The notes below the pieces were generated by a model. It saw only the letters and a program-made list of their open reading frames with translations, did no database searches and was not told the origin of the DNA. Positions 50,457-61,116 of a stretch of DNA of 64,000 nt are shown in pieces. A program made the translations under genes and the position numbers. The stretch's first letter is position 1, and each line of letters opens with the position of its first letter. Origin of the DNA: Oscarella lobularis (Eukaryota > Porifera > Homoscleromorpha > Homosclerophorida > Oscarellidae); contig NC_089180.1 of NCBI RefSeq assembly GCF_947507565.1, positions 3,410,001 to 3,474,000 of the forward strand, read 5' to 3'.

Positions 50457-51115
50457 TTGTTTTGTTCGATACAACAAAGTGTATAAAAGAGTTAAAGTGT
50501 TTTTCAACAAGAGAAGCATTTGCAAGAGGTAGTCACATTGTTCTCGCTCAAAGCTTTTGGAGAAGCTGACTACGTTGCCCTCTTCTTGACGCACAAAATG
50601 AAAGAATCCTCTCATTCTGAAGCCGAAGCAATGGTCGCCTTGAAAATTCCTGGAGCCCGCGACCGTCTGCTTCCTTTTTACCTTTTCTTCCCAGCAGTGC
50701 TGCAACGCTGACATATCTGTTTTCCTGCCAGATTTGGATAAAAAGCTGTATAAAATGATTACTAACGTCATTAAAAAAGACGTTTTTTAAACGTCTTCTA
50801 AAAAGAAAGCACTGAAGAAACTGTCTGACTCCTGGGCAAAACATCTAATCAAACGGACAATTTATGACAACATCATGTCTGTCTAGGTTCGGATAATCGA
50901 GGATTGACTAAATGTTTATTTTAAAACCTTATCATCATTTGTCATGATTGCTATAACTTCTATTTTAGACACTCGCAAAAAGACGCTTTCCAGAAACAGT
51001 TTAATGTGCAAGGTTGTCTACCCGTCGGTGTTTAGCCATTGACTTCTATTCCTAAAAATAATGAACAACAACTGAAAAGATTTTTGACGTGTTGTACCCT
51101 CTCCGTAGGCATTAG
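50457..51115. other. No recognised gene
   Basis: Short frames (50520-50711, with KIPGARDRLLPFYLFF) may be further Roco exon sequence but cannot be assigned. A nearly palindromic AAAGACGTTTTTTAAACGTCTT occurs at about 50778-50799. Confidence 0.35.
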
Positions 51116-51119
51116 GAAC

Positions 51120-51379
51120 CATCAAGGTCAGAAGCTTGATTTATGCGTACTGAGTCGTATTGTGCGATTTTCACGCTAATTGGCAAGGATACCTACCAAA
51201 CGCTGGTGAATTTGTTATCGCCGAGGAAGCCAAATGAGGTGAAGTACATCAAGATTCCTGCGGAGCTGACAAAACACTTCGCACCCACGCCGATTGAAAT
51301 CGCCGAAGTCTATCGATTCTATCGTCAAAAGCAACCGGAGAGCGAAAAGGCGTCGCAGTACCAACGCTTCGACAGCTAG
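51120..51379 (+). pseudogene. Ty3/gypsy-type gag scrap
   Basis: The frame reads LIGKDTYQTLVNLLSPRKP, EVKYIKIPAELTKHFAPTP and IEIAEVYRFYRQKQPESE, a capsid segment common in cnidarian gypsy gag proteins. It is about 80 residues, truncated at both ends. Its 3' limit coincides with the 3' end of the neighbouring Penelope-like relic. Confidence 0.75.
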
Positions 51380-51384
51380 CCACG

Positions 51385-53450
51385 GACAATAGGTATTTAC
51401 AAAGACTAACGACGGAGAATCCTTTCGGTTTTCGTCGTCGTCGTCGTCGTGTCTTTTTCGTTTTTTAGGTGGGGGAGGAATGGAAGTGTCGTCGTCGTCG
51501 ATTGTCGTCGTCGTCGTAGTCGTCGCATCATCGTCCACCTTTTCAAGTAAACGTGTGCGGTCTGTAAATTTGAGACGATTCGCAAGTTTCCTTGCGAATC
51601 GTTGGGGATAGCCCCGCTTTTGTAGGCGATCGACGAGCTGCACTTTCTGCCGCTCAAACGAATTTTCATTCGATGTCGATCGTAAGTATCGGTGTGTTTC
51701 ACCGAGCCGCTATGGCCTTTTTCGTGACAGGCGGATGGGCAGATGTATAGTGGACGTATTGGAACGTATTTGTTTTCTTAAAAAACGTTTCCACGTCAAG
51801 TATACCTGCCGAGGGAGTCGAGTGAAATCGATCACCCTTGTGGACGTGAATGTCGAGGTAATTGGCCTCGTTTTTGCTGACGTCCCACGTGAATTTGATA
51901 TCTCGATCAAATTTGTTCAACTCGTGCAAGACTGTTTCCAATTCGTTGCGCGAGTGAGGCCATACGCACCAAATGTCGTCGATGTAGCGTTTCCACATAA
52001 TCGGACGTTGGTGCGTTGGACGAGAGTCGAGAAATTTTCTCTCGAGCTCATTCATGTACAGGTTTGCAAAGCAAGGAGCGCATTTCGTGCCCATTGCTGT
52101 GCCGTGTTTTTGTTTGTACGGTTTCCCGTTAAACGTAAACACGTTTGCCTGTAGTATGAATTTTAGAAACGTCTCGACGACGTTGGCCAACTCTGGCATG
52201 TCGGGATAGAACGTTTGCACAGAGTCGCTGCACACGCGAATTCCCTTCTCTTGGGGGATACTCGTGTAGAGTGCAGATACGTCGATTGTGACGAGAAGGG
52301 CATCGTGGGGAATGCTCGTTTGCTTGATTTCTCGTACAAACGACGTAGAGTCCTGTAGGAAGCTCTGCGTGTGCTCCACGATGGGTTGTAGGATTGCGTC
52401 GACGTAGGACGAGATTCCTTCCGTCGGTCCTGCACAACCACTTACGATCGGTCGAATTCCGTACGGATTCTTGTGGATTTTCCGCAGGAAGTAGAGCACC
52501 TGCGTGCGTGTCGACTCGTTCGTACGATAGAGTGCTCGATATTCTTCTTTATCGAGCAGGCCTAGCCGATGAAAGTCGGTCAACGTATCGTTGATTTCTT
52601 TCGTCAAGGCGATCGTGGGATCACGTAGAAGCGGTACGTACGTTCTTTCGTCCGAAACGTGTGCCTCTCCGTGTTCGACGTACTTATCTTTCGATTGTAC
52701 GACGATACCCGATCCCTTGTCGGCCTGTTTGATGATGATATCCGTGCGTGTTGCCAATTTTTTGAGCGCCTGGCGTTCGCGACCGGATAGATTGGACGAG
52801 GTCTTGCCTTTCGGCTTGATCTCGCTCAATGATTTGTCGACTTCTCGAAAGAACGTTTCGAGGTCGGTACGGTCCGCATTCCACGACGACGATCCTCGGC
52901 GAGGATTCGATGCGGTCGTTTCCGCCGGCAGATTACCCCTTTCGAGGCCGTCTGCTTTCTTTGCGGTTTCTTGTCGCGCAATTTTGTGCACGATCGGATG
53001 GCGGAGGGGTAGGCCTTCCTGCCATTGTTTTTGACGTTCGCTCGTTTTGCTCGTCGCTTTCGCGTACGTTCTACGCATGTTGGAGGCGAAGCGTTGAAAC
53101 TCGAGACGTAGTCGAGTCTTCTTCCAACGTTGTGGCGTCGGAATGAATTTGAGCCCCTTGGCCAGTAAGGATTGTTCGTCCTCGGATAGGGGGACATTGT
53201 CCTCGTTGACAATGTGCGTCGGGCGTGAAAGAGAGTGCTTTCGCGTCATCTCTCTTTCCCGCTTCGTCTCGCTATCGTCCGTGTCATCGTTCGATGGCGT
53301 GGAGGAAGGGTGAGCGGTTACCTCGTCTTCCAAAGCGTGGCCGCCACAGTGTTGGCACTCGTCTTCATCGACGCACTCGTGCCTACTCGAATCGAGAAAG
53401 CAAGTTTCGCTATTGTTCGTAACACAAGTACATTTACAACACAAACGCAA
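51385..53450 (-). pseudogene. Penelope-like element 1, reverse transcriptase ORF
   Basis: The ORF runs leftward from about 53450. Landmarks are HIVNEDNVPLSEDEQSLLAK (PLE N-terminal core), FIPTPQRW, TDIIIKQADKGSGIVVQ, FLRKIHKNPYGIRPIVSG, LLVTIDVSALYTSIPQEKG, KHGTAMGTKCAPCFANLYM, the catalytic KRYIDDIWCVWP, and NTFQYVHYTSAHPP. A frameshift near 51699 moves the frame to a tail with QLVDRLQKRGYPQRFA and runs of Thr, Asp and Lys encoded by GTC triplets. The GIY-YIG endonuclease half is missing; homology stops at about 51385, against gypsy gag. The RT is otherwise open over 580 codons. Confidence 0.9.
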
Positions 53451-53539
53451 AGACGTAGAAAAAGAGGGGAGGGGGGAGGGAGGGGATATTGAACTAGAGT
53501 TAAACGCAACTTCTTGTTCGTACGATAACGCCGCGCTTT

Positions 53540-53944
53540 TCAGCGTCGGCGTTCCTTTCCCTTTCGCCCGTTCTTTTCGGCGACGTAGTCGTCTCGATCG
53601 TCGCGACGTCTCTTTTGCCGACGATCGTTGTGCGAGCGATGTCTCGGCTTTCGCCGCCTTTTCGCTACGCCTTCGTCGTCGCTCGATTCCGAATTTTCGA
53701 AGTCGGAAGAGTCGCTTTGCTCGTCGTCGTCGTATCGGGTTATGGTTAGTGTTGGGATTATGGTTAGGAGTTTAGGGTGAGGGTCTCGGGTCAGTGTAAA
53801 TACTGGCCACCCTTTTTTTCCCACCACTAAGCTACGACTAACCGATAAGAGCCCTGACCTACTCACTCTTAGATACAGAACGATCCGGTGCATGGTCGGA
53901 TGGGAGGAAGAAGACGGGTGCGGACGGAGGGGCCACTTTGTCAC
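53540..53944 (-). CDS. Charged ORF1 upstream of Penelope-like element 1
   Basis: The C-terminal 70 residues are an acidic Ser/Asp block (DDDEQSDSSDFENSESSDDE) followed by a basic Arg/Lys block ending GRKGKERRR and TGA. A similar acidic-then-Arg-rich frame ending in RRR-stop precedes Penelope-like element 2 at 57270-57500, so it is probably a conserved first ORF or leader of this element family. The N-terminal half contains degenerate TTAGGG-like DNA (53745-53790) and may be non-coding. No domain is recognised. Confidence 0.45.
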   Translation of the reverse strand: MTKWPLRPHPSSSSHPTMHRIVLYLRVSRSGLLSVSRSLVVGKKGWPVFTLTRDPHPKLLTIIPTLTITRYDDDEQSDSSDFENSESSDDEGVAKRRRKPRHRSHNDRRQKRRRDDRDDYVAEKNGRKGKERRR

Positions 53945-54503
53945 GTGGAGGATGGAAGTCGGTATGATTCGATGTCATTCGCACTGTTTGTGTTTTTGGC
54001 TTTCTCTCCTCGTTTTTTCTTTTTATAGGAACGTCGTCTCGCTGTGCTCCTTCTCCCCGGGGTGAGAGAAAAAGAGAAAAGCGGAGTGGAGTCATGGAGG
54101 AGAATCTTTTTGGATTCCTCTCCCATGGATTTTATTGGACTGTTCAGTCACAAGTATCCTTCTACTGAAGGTAAGTAATTTTTCTTTAGCAATGTCTTCT
54201 TCTTTTTCTAATATTCTCTCTTGTCTTCCAGAGGAGCGTGTGTGAATTGGTTCTGTGATACTATTTGTATCCAATTCTCCCGCTATTTTTCCCGTGAAGG
54301 ACAAGAGAGGAGGAGGAGGAGGTGAAAATACAAGGAGGAGGTATCGTCAAAGAAATAGTTTATATTCTCTTTACGATTCCTTATGTCTTATCCTCGTTTT
54401 TTAGTTTTGTCGGTGAACCGTATTGAGGGTACTATTGTACCACCGGGGTCACTGAGTTGGTTGCGTCCCGTTCCATTTTGATACGATAAGTCGATCGAGT
54501 TCC
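53945..54503. other. Region between the two Penelope-like elements
   Basis: Purine- and pyrimidine-rich sequence with strong splice-like signals (AAGGTAAGTAATTT near 54168). It presumably holds the 5' leader of element 1 and the 3' untranslated region of element 2. No gene is recognised. Confidence 0.4.
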
Positions 54504-57273
54504 TTATTTCAATACGAGTTTGTTGTTCTCTGTATTGAAGCCTTTGGGGAACATTGTGTCCAGGCGGGCAATCCACATCTTCTCTTTTTGAAGAAGGGCA
54601 CGTCGTGTTTTCAGGACAGTTGCCTCGGCTGGAAGTTGTTCCAAGGCGGTCAGTACTAGATCGGTGAAGGTGAGTTTGTTTTGTTTTAGATGTTTATAGA
54701 GGACTATTTTTTCCCTCTCTCCAGTGCTGTCTGTGTGACCTCATCCGAAAACCGAGCGTGAGGCTCGTCTGTCCCACGTACTGTTTGGAGCAGTGTGGAC
54801 ATTCTAGGAGATAGACGATCCTCTCAGATTTACACGTGAGTGTCTCTATACTTTTGGGTATTGCGTATTTCTTGTGGTTGAAATAGCTAGAGACGACGCG
54901 TTTCTTCTTCGTCATTGGACAGGCAAAGCACCGTAAATCTCCGCACGGCGCCGTGAAAGGTGGAAGGCTGGCGAGTGTCGTCTTCGTCGATGGAACAAGA
55001 CGATGGACAATGTATTCAGTCCTTTTGTGGGGCTGTTTTTCGTCTGGGATTTTGGCCCTGACAAGCTTGTCAGCCAGGTTGGAGAGGCGTTTGTACGCCA
55101 TTATGGGCTTCTCTGGGAATATTTCCTTTAGAAATGGATTCCCTTCAATGAGATGCCAATTGGAGTCGATGCTTTTTCGGGCATCGTTCTTTGTTCATGG
55201 ACAGTATGTCGTTGGGAAGACGAATGGCGCTTTTGAGCCCTTTCGTTTCCTTTTTGGTGGTGGTGGTGCTGTTTCGTCCTCGTTGTTTTTGGACAACGAG
55301 GACGGTGGTGAGTCGGTAGTTTCCTTTGACGATTCCATGTTTGTGGGATCGTCAATTGCTGGAGTTGTCGGAAGCAACTCCTTGCGTCTTTCGAACGGTA
55401 GACGTTCGGTGAGTGCTTGGGTAAACGATAGAGGGTATCCTCGTTCTTTGAGGCGTGTCTCTAGTTGTCGTTTCCTACGCTCGAATGCTTCCTTGTCGGA
55501 AGTGGAGCGTAGGTAGCGGTGTGTTTCCCCGAGGGGGATGGCTTTCTTTACGCCAGGCGGATGTGCCGACGTAAAGTGGACGTATTGGAACGTATTCGTT
55601 GGTTTGAAATACGTTTCAACGTCCAATATACCCTTGTCGGGTGTCGAATAGAAACGTTGGCCTTTGTATAAGTGAACATCGAGGTAGTTTGCCTCAGTGT
55701 CGCTTATATCCCACGTGAACTTTAGATCTTGGTCAAAGGAGTTGAGTTCCTTTAGAAAGACTTCGAGATCTTCACGGGGATGTGGCCAGATGCACCAGAT
55801 ATCGTCAATGTAGCGTTTCCACATTGACGGTTTTCGGTTGGGCGAGCGAGTCTCGAGAAATTTGGTCTCGAGATCGTTCATAAAGAGATTGGCGAAGCAC
55901 GGAGCACATTTTGTGCCCATGGCTGTGCCGTGTTTCTGTTTAAACGGTTTTCCGTTGAAAGTGAAGACGTTTGCCTTTAGAATGAATTCCAAAAACGTCG
56001 ATATGACGTTTGGCAGGTCCGGTTTGTCCGGATAGTTTTTTACTGCCTTTTGGCAGATGAGGATTCCCTTTTCTTGGGGAATGCTCGTGTAAAGTGCCGA
56101 AACGTCGATTGACACCAAAATTGCGTTGTGGGCAATTGGTGTCGATTCGATTGCCTGTAGAAAAGCCGTAGAATCTTTTAGGAAACTGGCCGTCTTACAG
56201 ACAATAGGTTGTAGGATTGAATCAACGTAGACTGATATGCCTTCCGTTGGTCCTGAGCATCCGCTGACGATGGGCCGTATTCCGTAAGGATTCTTGTGAA
56301 TCGTTCTTAGGAAATAGAGCACTTGTGTGCGTACGGTCGTGTCGCTGCGGAGGAGGGCCCTGTGCTCGATCTTATCGATCAGGCCTAGCTGGACAAACGA
56401 GTCCAATGTATCATTGATCTCGTTTGTCAGTGCTGGTGTGCGATCTGTTACGAGTGGCACGTATGTTTTTTCATCGAGTACGTGCGCCTCGCCGTGTCGT
56501 ATATACGCGTCTTTTGACTGTACGACAATGCCTGATCCCTTGTCCGCTTGTTTCACGATAATGTCCTTACGTTTCTGGAGTTGCTCAAGTGCTTTCCATT
56601 CCCCTTTCGTCATGTTTGACGCAGGTACCTTGGGTCGAATTTTTTCTATCGACGTAGCGGTACGTTGGAAGAATGTAGAAAGAGCTTGACATGCTTTGGC
56701 AGGGCCTTTTTCAATCATCATTTCAGATGGTCGTTTTTTGGCATTTTTGCCTACGCATGTTTCGTTGGCCACCGTTCGTTGTTTAGAAGGTGGTTTTGGC
56801 AGAGAAGGAGTGATTGGGTGTTTCCTGGCCAATCCTTCTTTCCATTGTCTCGTACGGCTACTCTCAGTCTTTGTTCGGACCGCGCTGTAGTACGTACGGC
56901 GCATCGTGCGACAGAATCTTTCGAATTTCGATCGCATTCGACCCCGGCTGTATCGCCGAGGGGTTGGTATGAATTTTAGTCCCTTTTGGAGGACTGCTTG
57001 TTCCGTATTTGTGAGCGGAACATTGTCTTCGTTAATGATGTGACAAGTGGCGTCGCGATTGTCGATTTGAGAATCCATTGATTTCGCATCGACACCGCTA
57101 GAAACGCAATTGTTTTCATCATTTTTATTCAATTGGGTAAAGTTGTCATGCAGCGAAAAATCAGAGGGGGAAGGGGATAGTGAGAGGGAGGAGACAGAAC
57201 ACAAGGAAATGTCATCGTTTGACCATTCGTTTAATGGTTCGTCGACGGCAGAATTATTGGCATCGACCGTCAA
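54504..57273 (-). pseudogene. Penelope-like element 2: RT plus GIY-YIG endonuclease
   Basis: A nearly full-length Penelope/Neptune-type protein reads leftward. The N-terminal core is HIINEDNVPLTNTEQAVLQK, followed by KDIIVKQADKGSGIVVQ. The RT has LVSIDVSALYTSIPQEKG, GTAMGTKCAPCFANLFM and KRYIDDIWCIWP. The linker zinc finger is DLRCFACPM ... C, and the GIY-YIG domain is RIVYLLECPHCSKQYVGQTS with RMRSHRQHW. The C-terminal part is KMWIARLDTMFPKGFN, ending at 54504-54506. Two lesions are seen: TGA for Trp after TTYCP (about 55197) and a one-base insertion in an A run near 54713. RT and endonuclease motifs are intact, so loss of function looks recent. Confidence 0.92.
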
Positions 57274-57500
57274 CGGCGACGGGATTCACTTTTCGGAGAT
57301 CGCTCGTCGCGTCGCTCGCGTTTTTCGCGGCGTCCTCTTTCCCCTCTGTATCTTGTTCGTTCGCGCTCTTCGTTGCCGCTGTCCGAGACGTCGCTGTCGT
57401 TGTCGATGCGTTCGGATTGCCGTCTTCGTCGCCCTTCGTGTTTTCTTCTTGCTTGGCTTGGGCTTCGTCTTTGGCGCCGTATCAGGTTTCTGTGTCAAAA
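57270..57500 (-). CDS. Charged ORF1 upstream of Penelope-like element 2
   Basis: The minus-strand frame reads RIDNDSDVSDSGNEERERTR, then RGERGRREKRERRDERSPKS and ends RRR-TGA, overlapping the beginning of the RT frame by a few bases. Another frame of the same region is also Arg/Lys-rich, so composition bias alone could explain it. The parallel position and ending at element 1 support a real leader ORF. Confidence 0.4.
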
Positions 57501-57731
57501 ATACTCAACTCTTGGTCTTCCTATACCTATCGCAGAGTTCTGCGCACACTCGGCGGCATGGGACGGGGCCACTCCACACTTCAATGTGCGTCCCGCACTA
57601 CTGACTGACCGCCCTTTTCAATGAAGACAAATTATCATAGAGTGCATATTTTTGATAAATAAAGTGAGATACATATTTGTCTGTTGTTGCTACGTCATCT
57701 TCATAAAGTGAGTTATTGAGAAGTTGTTACT

Positions 57732-58619
57732 ATGTCTTTGCTGACGTACTTTGAGCCAAAATCTTTGTCTGAGGGCAATTCAAAAAGTTCCTCTCGCCGT
57801 ATAACTCAACCGCAATCGCCCGAGAAAAGGCCTATGCTCAAAGATGAGAACGACGATAAGATCGACGTCTTTTCTGAAGTCAGCGACGAATTAGTTTGCA
57901 CAGCCGAAATTTTTCATGAGTCGGACAGTGAAGACGATTGTTTCGCGGGCAGTGTAGCTACATCTAGCGTGGCAGCTAAAGGAGGCACAGTGTTAAACCG
58001 GTCATCAAAGTCTTTACATCAAACAAAACATCAAAGAGTACTAACAAGCTGTCGCATTGATTTAATCGTGACTGGCTTTCTAGCACGAGAAAGAATTGGC
58101 TTTGTTATGATTTAGAGGAGCGCGGAATGTACTGTATTCTTTGATAGAATTAAGCACGATAAAAGACCGTTTAATCGCGACACCTGGAACCCTATACCCT
58201 GCAAGCGTCTTTGAAAAGAGAGTTTCATTTGCTACAAAGACAGCCCAGCGCACCGCGACGGTGTTAAACTAGAACGAATTGCATCAAAGACTAGCATCTC
58301 GTCGGCGATTGCACCTACTTTGCCTGAAAAGAGAATGCAGCAAGCTTTCTGCTGCTTCTACTTCCGAATACCACATACCTTCAATTTTGAGCCCTTTCTA
58401 AAGTTAACTGAAGTACTTGGTTTGATCATTCTGTCGAAAATTTTAAGCGCTTGCAACGCCATCTATACAAGTGACAAATTGGTGCAAGAAATGCTCTACG
58501 TGACCAACAGTTTTGCCCCGATTCGTCGCCGCGATTGCATTCCGGTCGTGGACACTGTCCGGCTCGCGGCGAAAACTGACAAAATCTCCTCCGCTCATTT
58601 GCCCGTAGCGCGTAGATAG
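57732..58619 (+). pseudogene. hAT transposase relic (C17orf113/ZNF862-like), N-terminal part
   Basis: ATG at 57732 begins MSLLTYFEPKSLSEGNSKSS with an acidic region. Further frames give NWLCYDLEERGMYCIL and FNRDTWNPIPCKRL (TTF-like finger region), RDGVKLERIASKTSISSAIA, and LPEKRMQQAFCCFYFRIPHT with NFEPFLKLTEVLGL and AIYTSDKLVQEML. This is the N-terminal third of the family; the catalytic DDE region does not follow. Several stops and frameshifts occur at 58110-58330. Confidence 0.6.
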
Positions 58620-59639
58620 GCGAAATCCCTTCAGTGGCGTAAAACCTGGAAGGGAGCCATTGCAACGTGATTGCGTGCGCTACGACAACTATGCGTGGAT
58701 GAGCACATGTTGCTTAAAACGACGTCGAATGCATTTGGGTCCAATAGAGAAGACAAAAATACGTAAACGCCGAAGACATTTCCGCTGGAAGCCAACCCGA
58801 GGATGCACCACTGAAGTCCAAAAATAGCCTAACGTAAACACGCTCAGCCTCTTAGAATAGTCGCTGGTATGGTCTCTCTAAAGGCTGTCCAGCCCGCCAT
58901 TTAGCGTTATTATACTTCTGGGACATATTAAAGCTAAGTACGCTGGCTAAAAGGTAGCTGGAATAGCCTAACGTACCAAGCGGACGAGACATGAGAAATA
59001 GGACCTCTCCACGCGAAGAGACTCTCCATTTGCGCTGACAGCCGGACTTGCAAGGAGACACATGTGCATAAGTAAGCGAGTCTTAATTGAAGGCGTGTAG
59101 TGCATTTTAAGGTACGAAAACATCCATCGCGCACGTAAGAAGAATTTCCGGTTCAGCGCTGGACGCACTGTAGAAAGGAAATCAGCGTTTTCTTCAACAT
59201 CATAACGTGTATTGAAGCGTCTTCTGAAAAAGCAATGCTAGATTTTTTGCGACAAAAGGACAAAATTGATGGACATGCAACGTTCACTTTTGCCTGCAGG
59301 GACACCAATTAGTTGCTGCAATAATTAAAGTTTGTAATGGACATTGGCGTACCCGACTTGGAGTCATATCCGATTAAGGTAATTGTGGCTCAATTTCCCA
59401 TCCTGGTCCGCGATGTAGGCAATGCCATCGAGAGCCGAAATGATGGTACATCGTCTCACACCATTCGAAGTAGTCATTTGGGCAGTCAGGAATCTACAAA
59501 AATAAAAATTCATATTGCAGAAATTGCTGTAGAAAAGGGCTACCGTAGATCGATGACTGGCAGTAAAAAAGTTAATCTGGTACTCAATGAGTTCGAGCGG
59601 AATTCTGTCTAGCAGCATACGTAACGTTTCATCCTTGCT
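58620..59639. other. No recognised gene (1 kb)
   Basis: Short frames only. A plus frame at 59337-59612 (MDIGVPDLESYPIKVIVAQF) is protein-like but unmatched. Confidence 0.45.
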
Positions 59640-60830
59640 TTAAGTGGTTCGGTTCCTTTACAAGAACAGCCTTTATCTCACGGCGAAGAAGTCAGGTCTC
59701 AATACAAAGACGATTCTTTGTTGCGTTAAACAGAAAACGGCAATTTCTCAAAGCAAGAAAAGCGCTCGACGGGTGACAACAGCGAGAACAGGAAAGCATC
59801 CCAAAATGGAAAACGTTTGTAAAGGTAAAGAGCTGGTGGTTTCGGGCAAAAGCAAAAGAACTTTTGAGCATAATTTGTCCAGACGCCAAATTTGCTTTCT
59901 CCGAAGCTTGGTTTAGCGGATTCAAGGATCGCTTTGGAATTAGTCTACGAAGGGCTACAAATGTGTGTCAGAGGCCTCCAGAGGATAAAGTGGCGGCAAT
60001 TCGTACGTTTCACGAGGTTATCAGAGAGCTGGCAATAGAAGGCGAGCAAAAGGGACCTCTGGGAAAATGGGCAGATTGCCAATGCTGATCAAACACCGTT
60101 GCCATTCTGTTTCACTGACGGGCCAACGTACGCTGACAGAGGAGAAAAATCGGTTTGGGTTTGAAGTGGAGCTTCGGGTCTTGAGGAGAGACAGTGCATG
60201 GTACAACTCACCATATTTGCCGATGGGGTACCGAGAGTGAAGCCACTTGTCATTTTTCGAGGAAAGGGAAAGAGAATTCCTCTATCTGAAACGGTATGAT
60301 CCTCGCGTAAGAGTAACTTTCCAGGCTAATGCTTGGTGCGATGAAGCTGTGATGACAGGCTGGGTACGAAGTCAGTGGCAGCCGGTTTGTGATTCAGTCA
60401 TCAAATGATGCTAGTAGCTGACGTCTACAAGGCTCAGAAAACGGATGCAGTCCTATCTCTTCTTAGAGGGTGCAATACGGAAGTAGTATTTGTACCGCCT
60501 GGCGCCACTAGTCTTGTCCAGCCAATGGACGTCGTTTTCAACGCTCCATTTAAAGCAGCAGTTGACAAACTGGCTACGGATCATCTCAACGAAAATTTTG
60601 AAGCGTACGTGAGAGGAGCAGTGAATGCAGTTCAACGTCGTGTATTACTGACAAAGTGGGTCGCCCAAGCATGGGAGGAAGAGAACAGTAAAAAGGAGAT
60701 GATTATAAGATCCTTTAAAAATGCGGAATATCTGTTGCTATCGACGGTTCAGAAGACGATCAGATATCTATTGAGAAACTGCCAGGCTACACCGTTGAAG
60801 ACGAGTCATTAACCTGAACTTCGTTGGGTT
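59640..60830 (+). pseudogene. pogo/Tigger-like transposase relic (CENP-B HTH and DDE)
   Basis: The second HTH half reads FSEAWFSGFKDRFGISLRRA and TNVCQRPPEDKVAAIRTFHE, followed by GPLGKW. The DDE domain has IANADQTPLPFCFTDGPTYA (first Asp), RQCMVQLTIFADGVPRVKP, LVIFRGKGKRIPLS, MMLVADVYKAQ (second Asp) and FVPPGATSLVQPMDVVFNAP (third Asp), ending in AVQRRVLLTKWVAQAWEE and MIIRSFKNAEYLLL. All three catalytic Asp are present, but at least four frameshifts or stops interrupt the coding sequence. It is a different family from the Tigger relic at 3840-4472. Confidence 0.85.
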
Positions 60831-61116
60831 TATTAGGGTCAGTGGCAATGCAAAGCCAGTGATTTTTGTCGTCGTTTAAAATTTGTACGCTTCTATACAC
60901 CATTTTTAAAGGAGAAAATTTCTTTTGCCCAAAGGTGTCCTGCATGCCTTCAATGCTGACAAATTGTTCTTTCAGGAGGGTTTGAGCGGCGTATATGTGT
61001 TTGTACGTTAGCCAGGAGGAGTTGCCAACGAATTTGTCCTCATTCAGCCCCAATCGTGGGAGCCACGGATCAGGTGACGAATCTCTCCTGCGACCTCTTT
61101 GTCTCTTTGTCACCAC
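60787..61116 (-). pseudogene. Ulp1-like protease N-terminal fragment
   Basis: Read leftward: WLTYKHIYAAQTLLKEQFVS, IEGMQDTFGQKKFSPLK, then VQILNDDKNHWLCIATDPN with the catalytic His in NHWLCIA. This is the first half of a C48-type domain as carried by many eukaryotic transposons (compare GTWLGCDTITAFQRLLQN at 25686-26507). It stops before the Asp and Gln/Cys motifs. It overlaps the last codons of the pogo relic on the other strand. Confidence 0.65.

Noticed and set aside
52591-53146. Long plus-strand frames antisense to the Penelope-like RT genes
   Set aside because: They mirror a strongly conserved RT on the other strand and have no homology of their own.
53740-53790. Interstitial telomere
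   Set aside because: Only degenerate GGTTAG/TTAGGG words over about 50 bp; too short and irregular, and similar words occur in a MITE loop.
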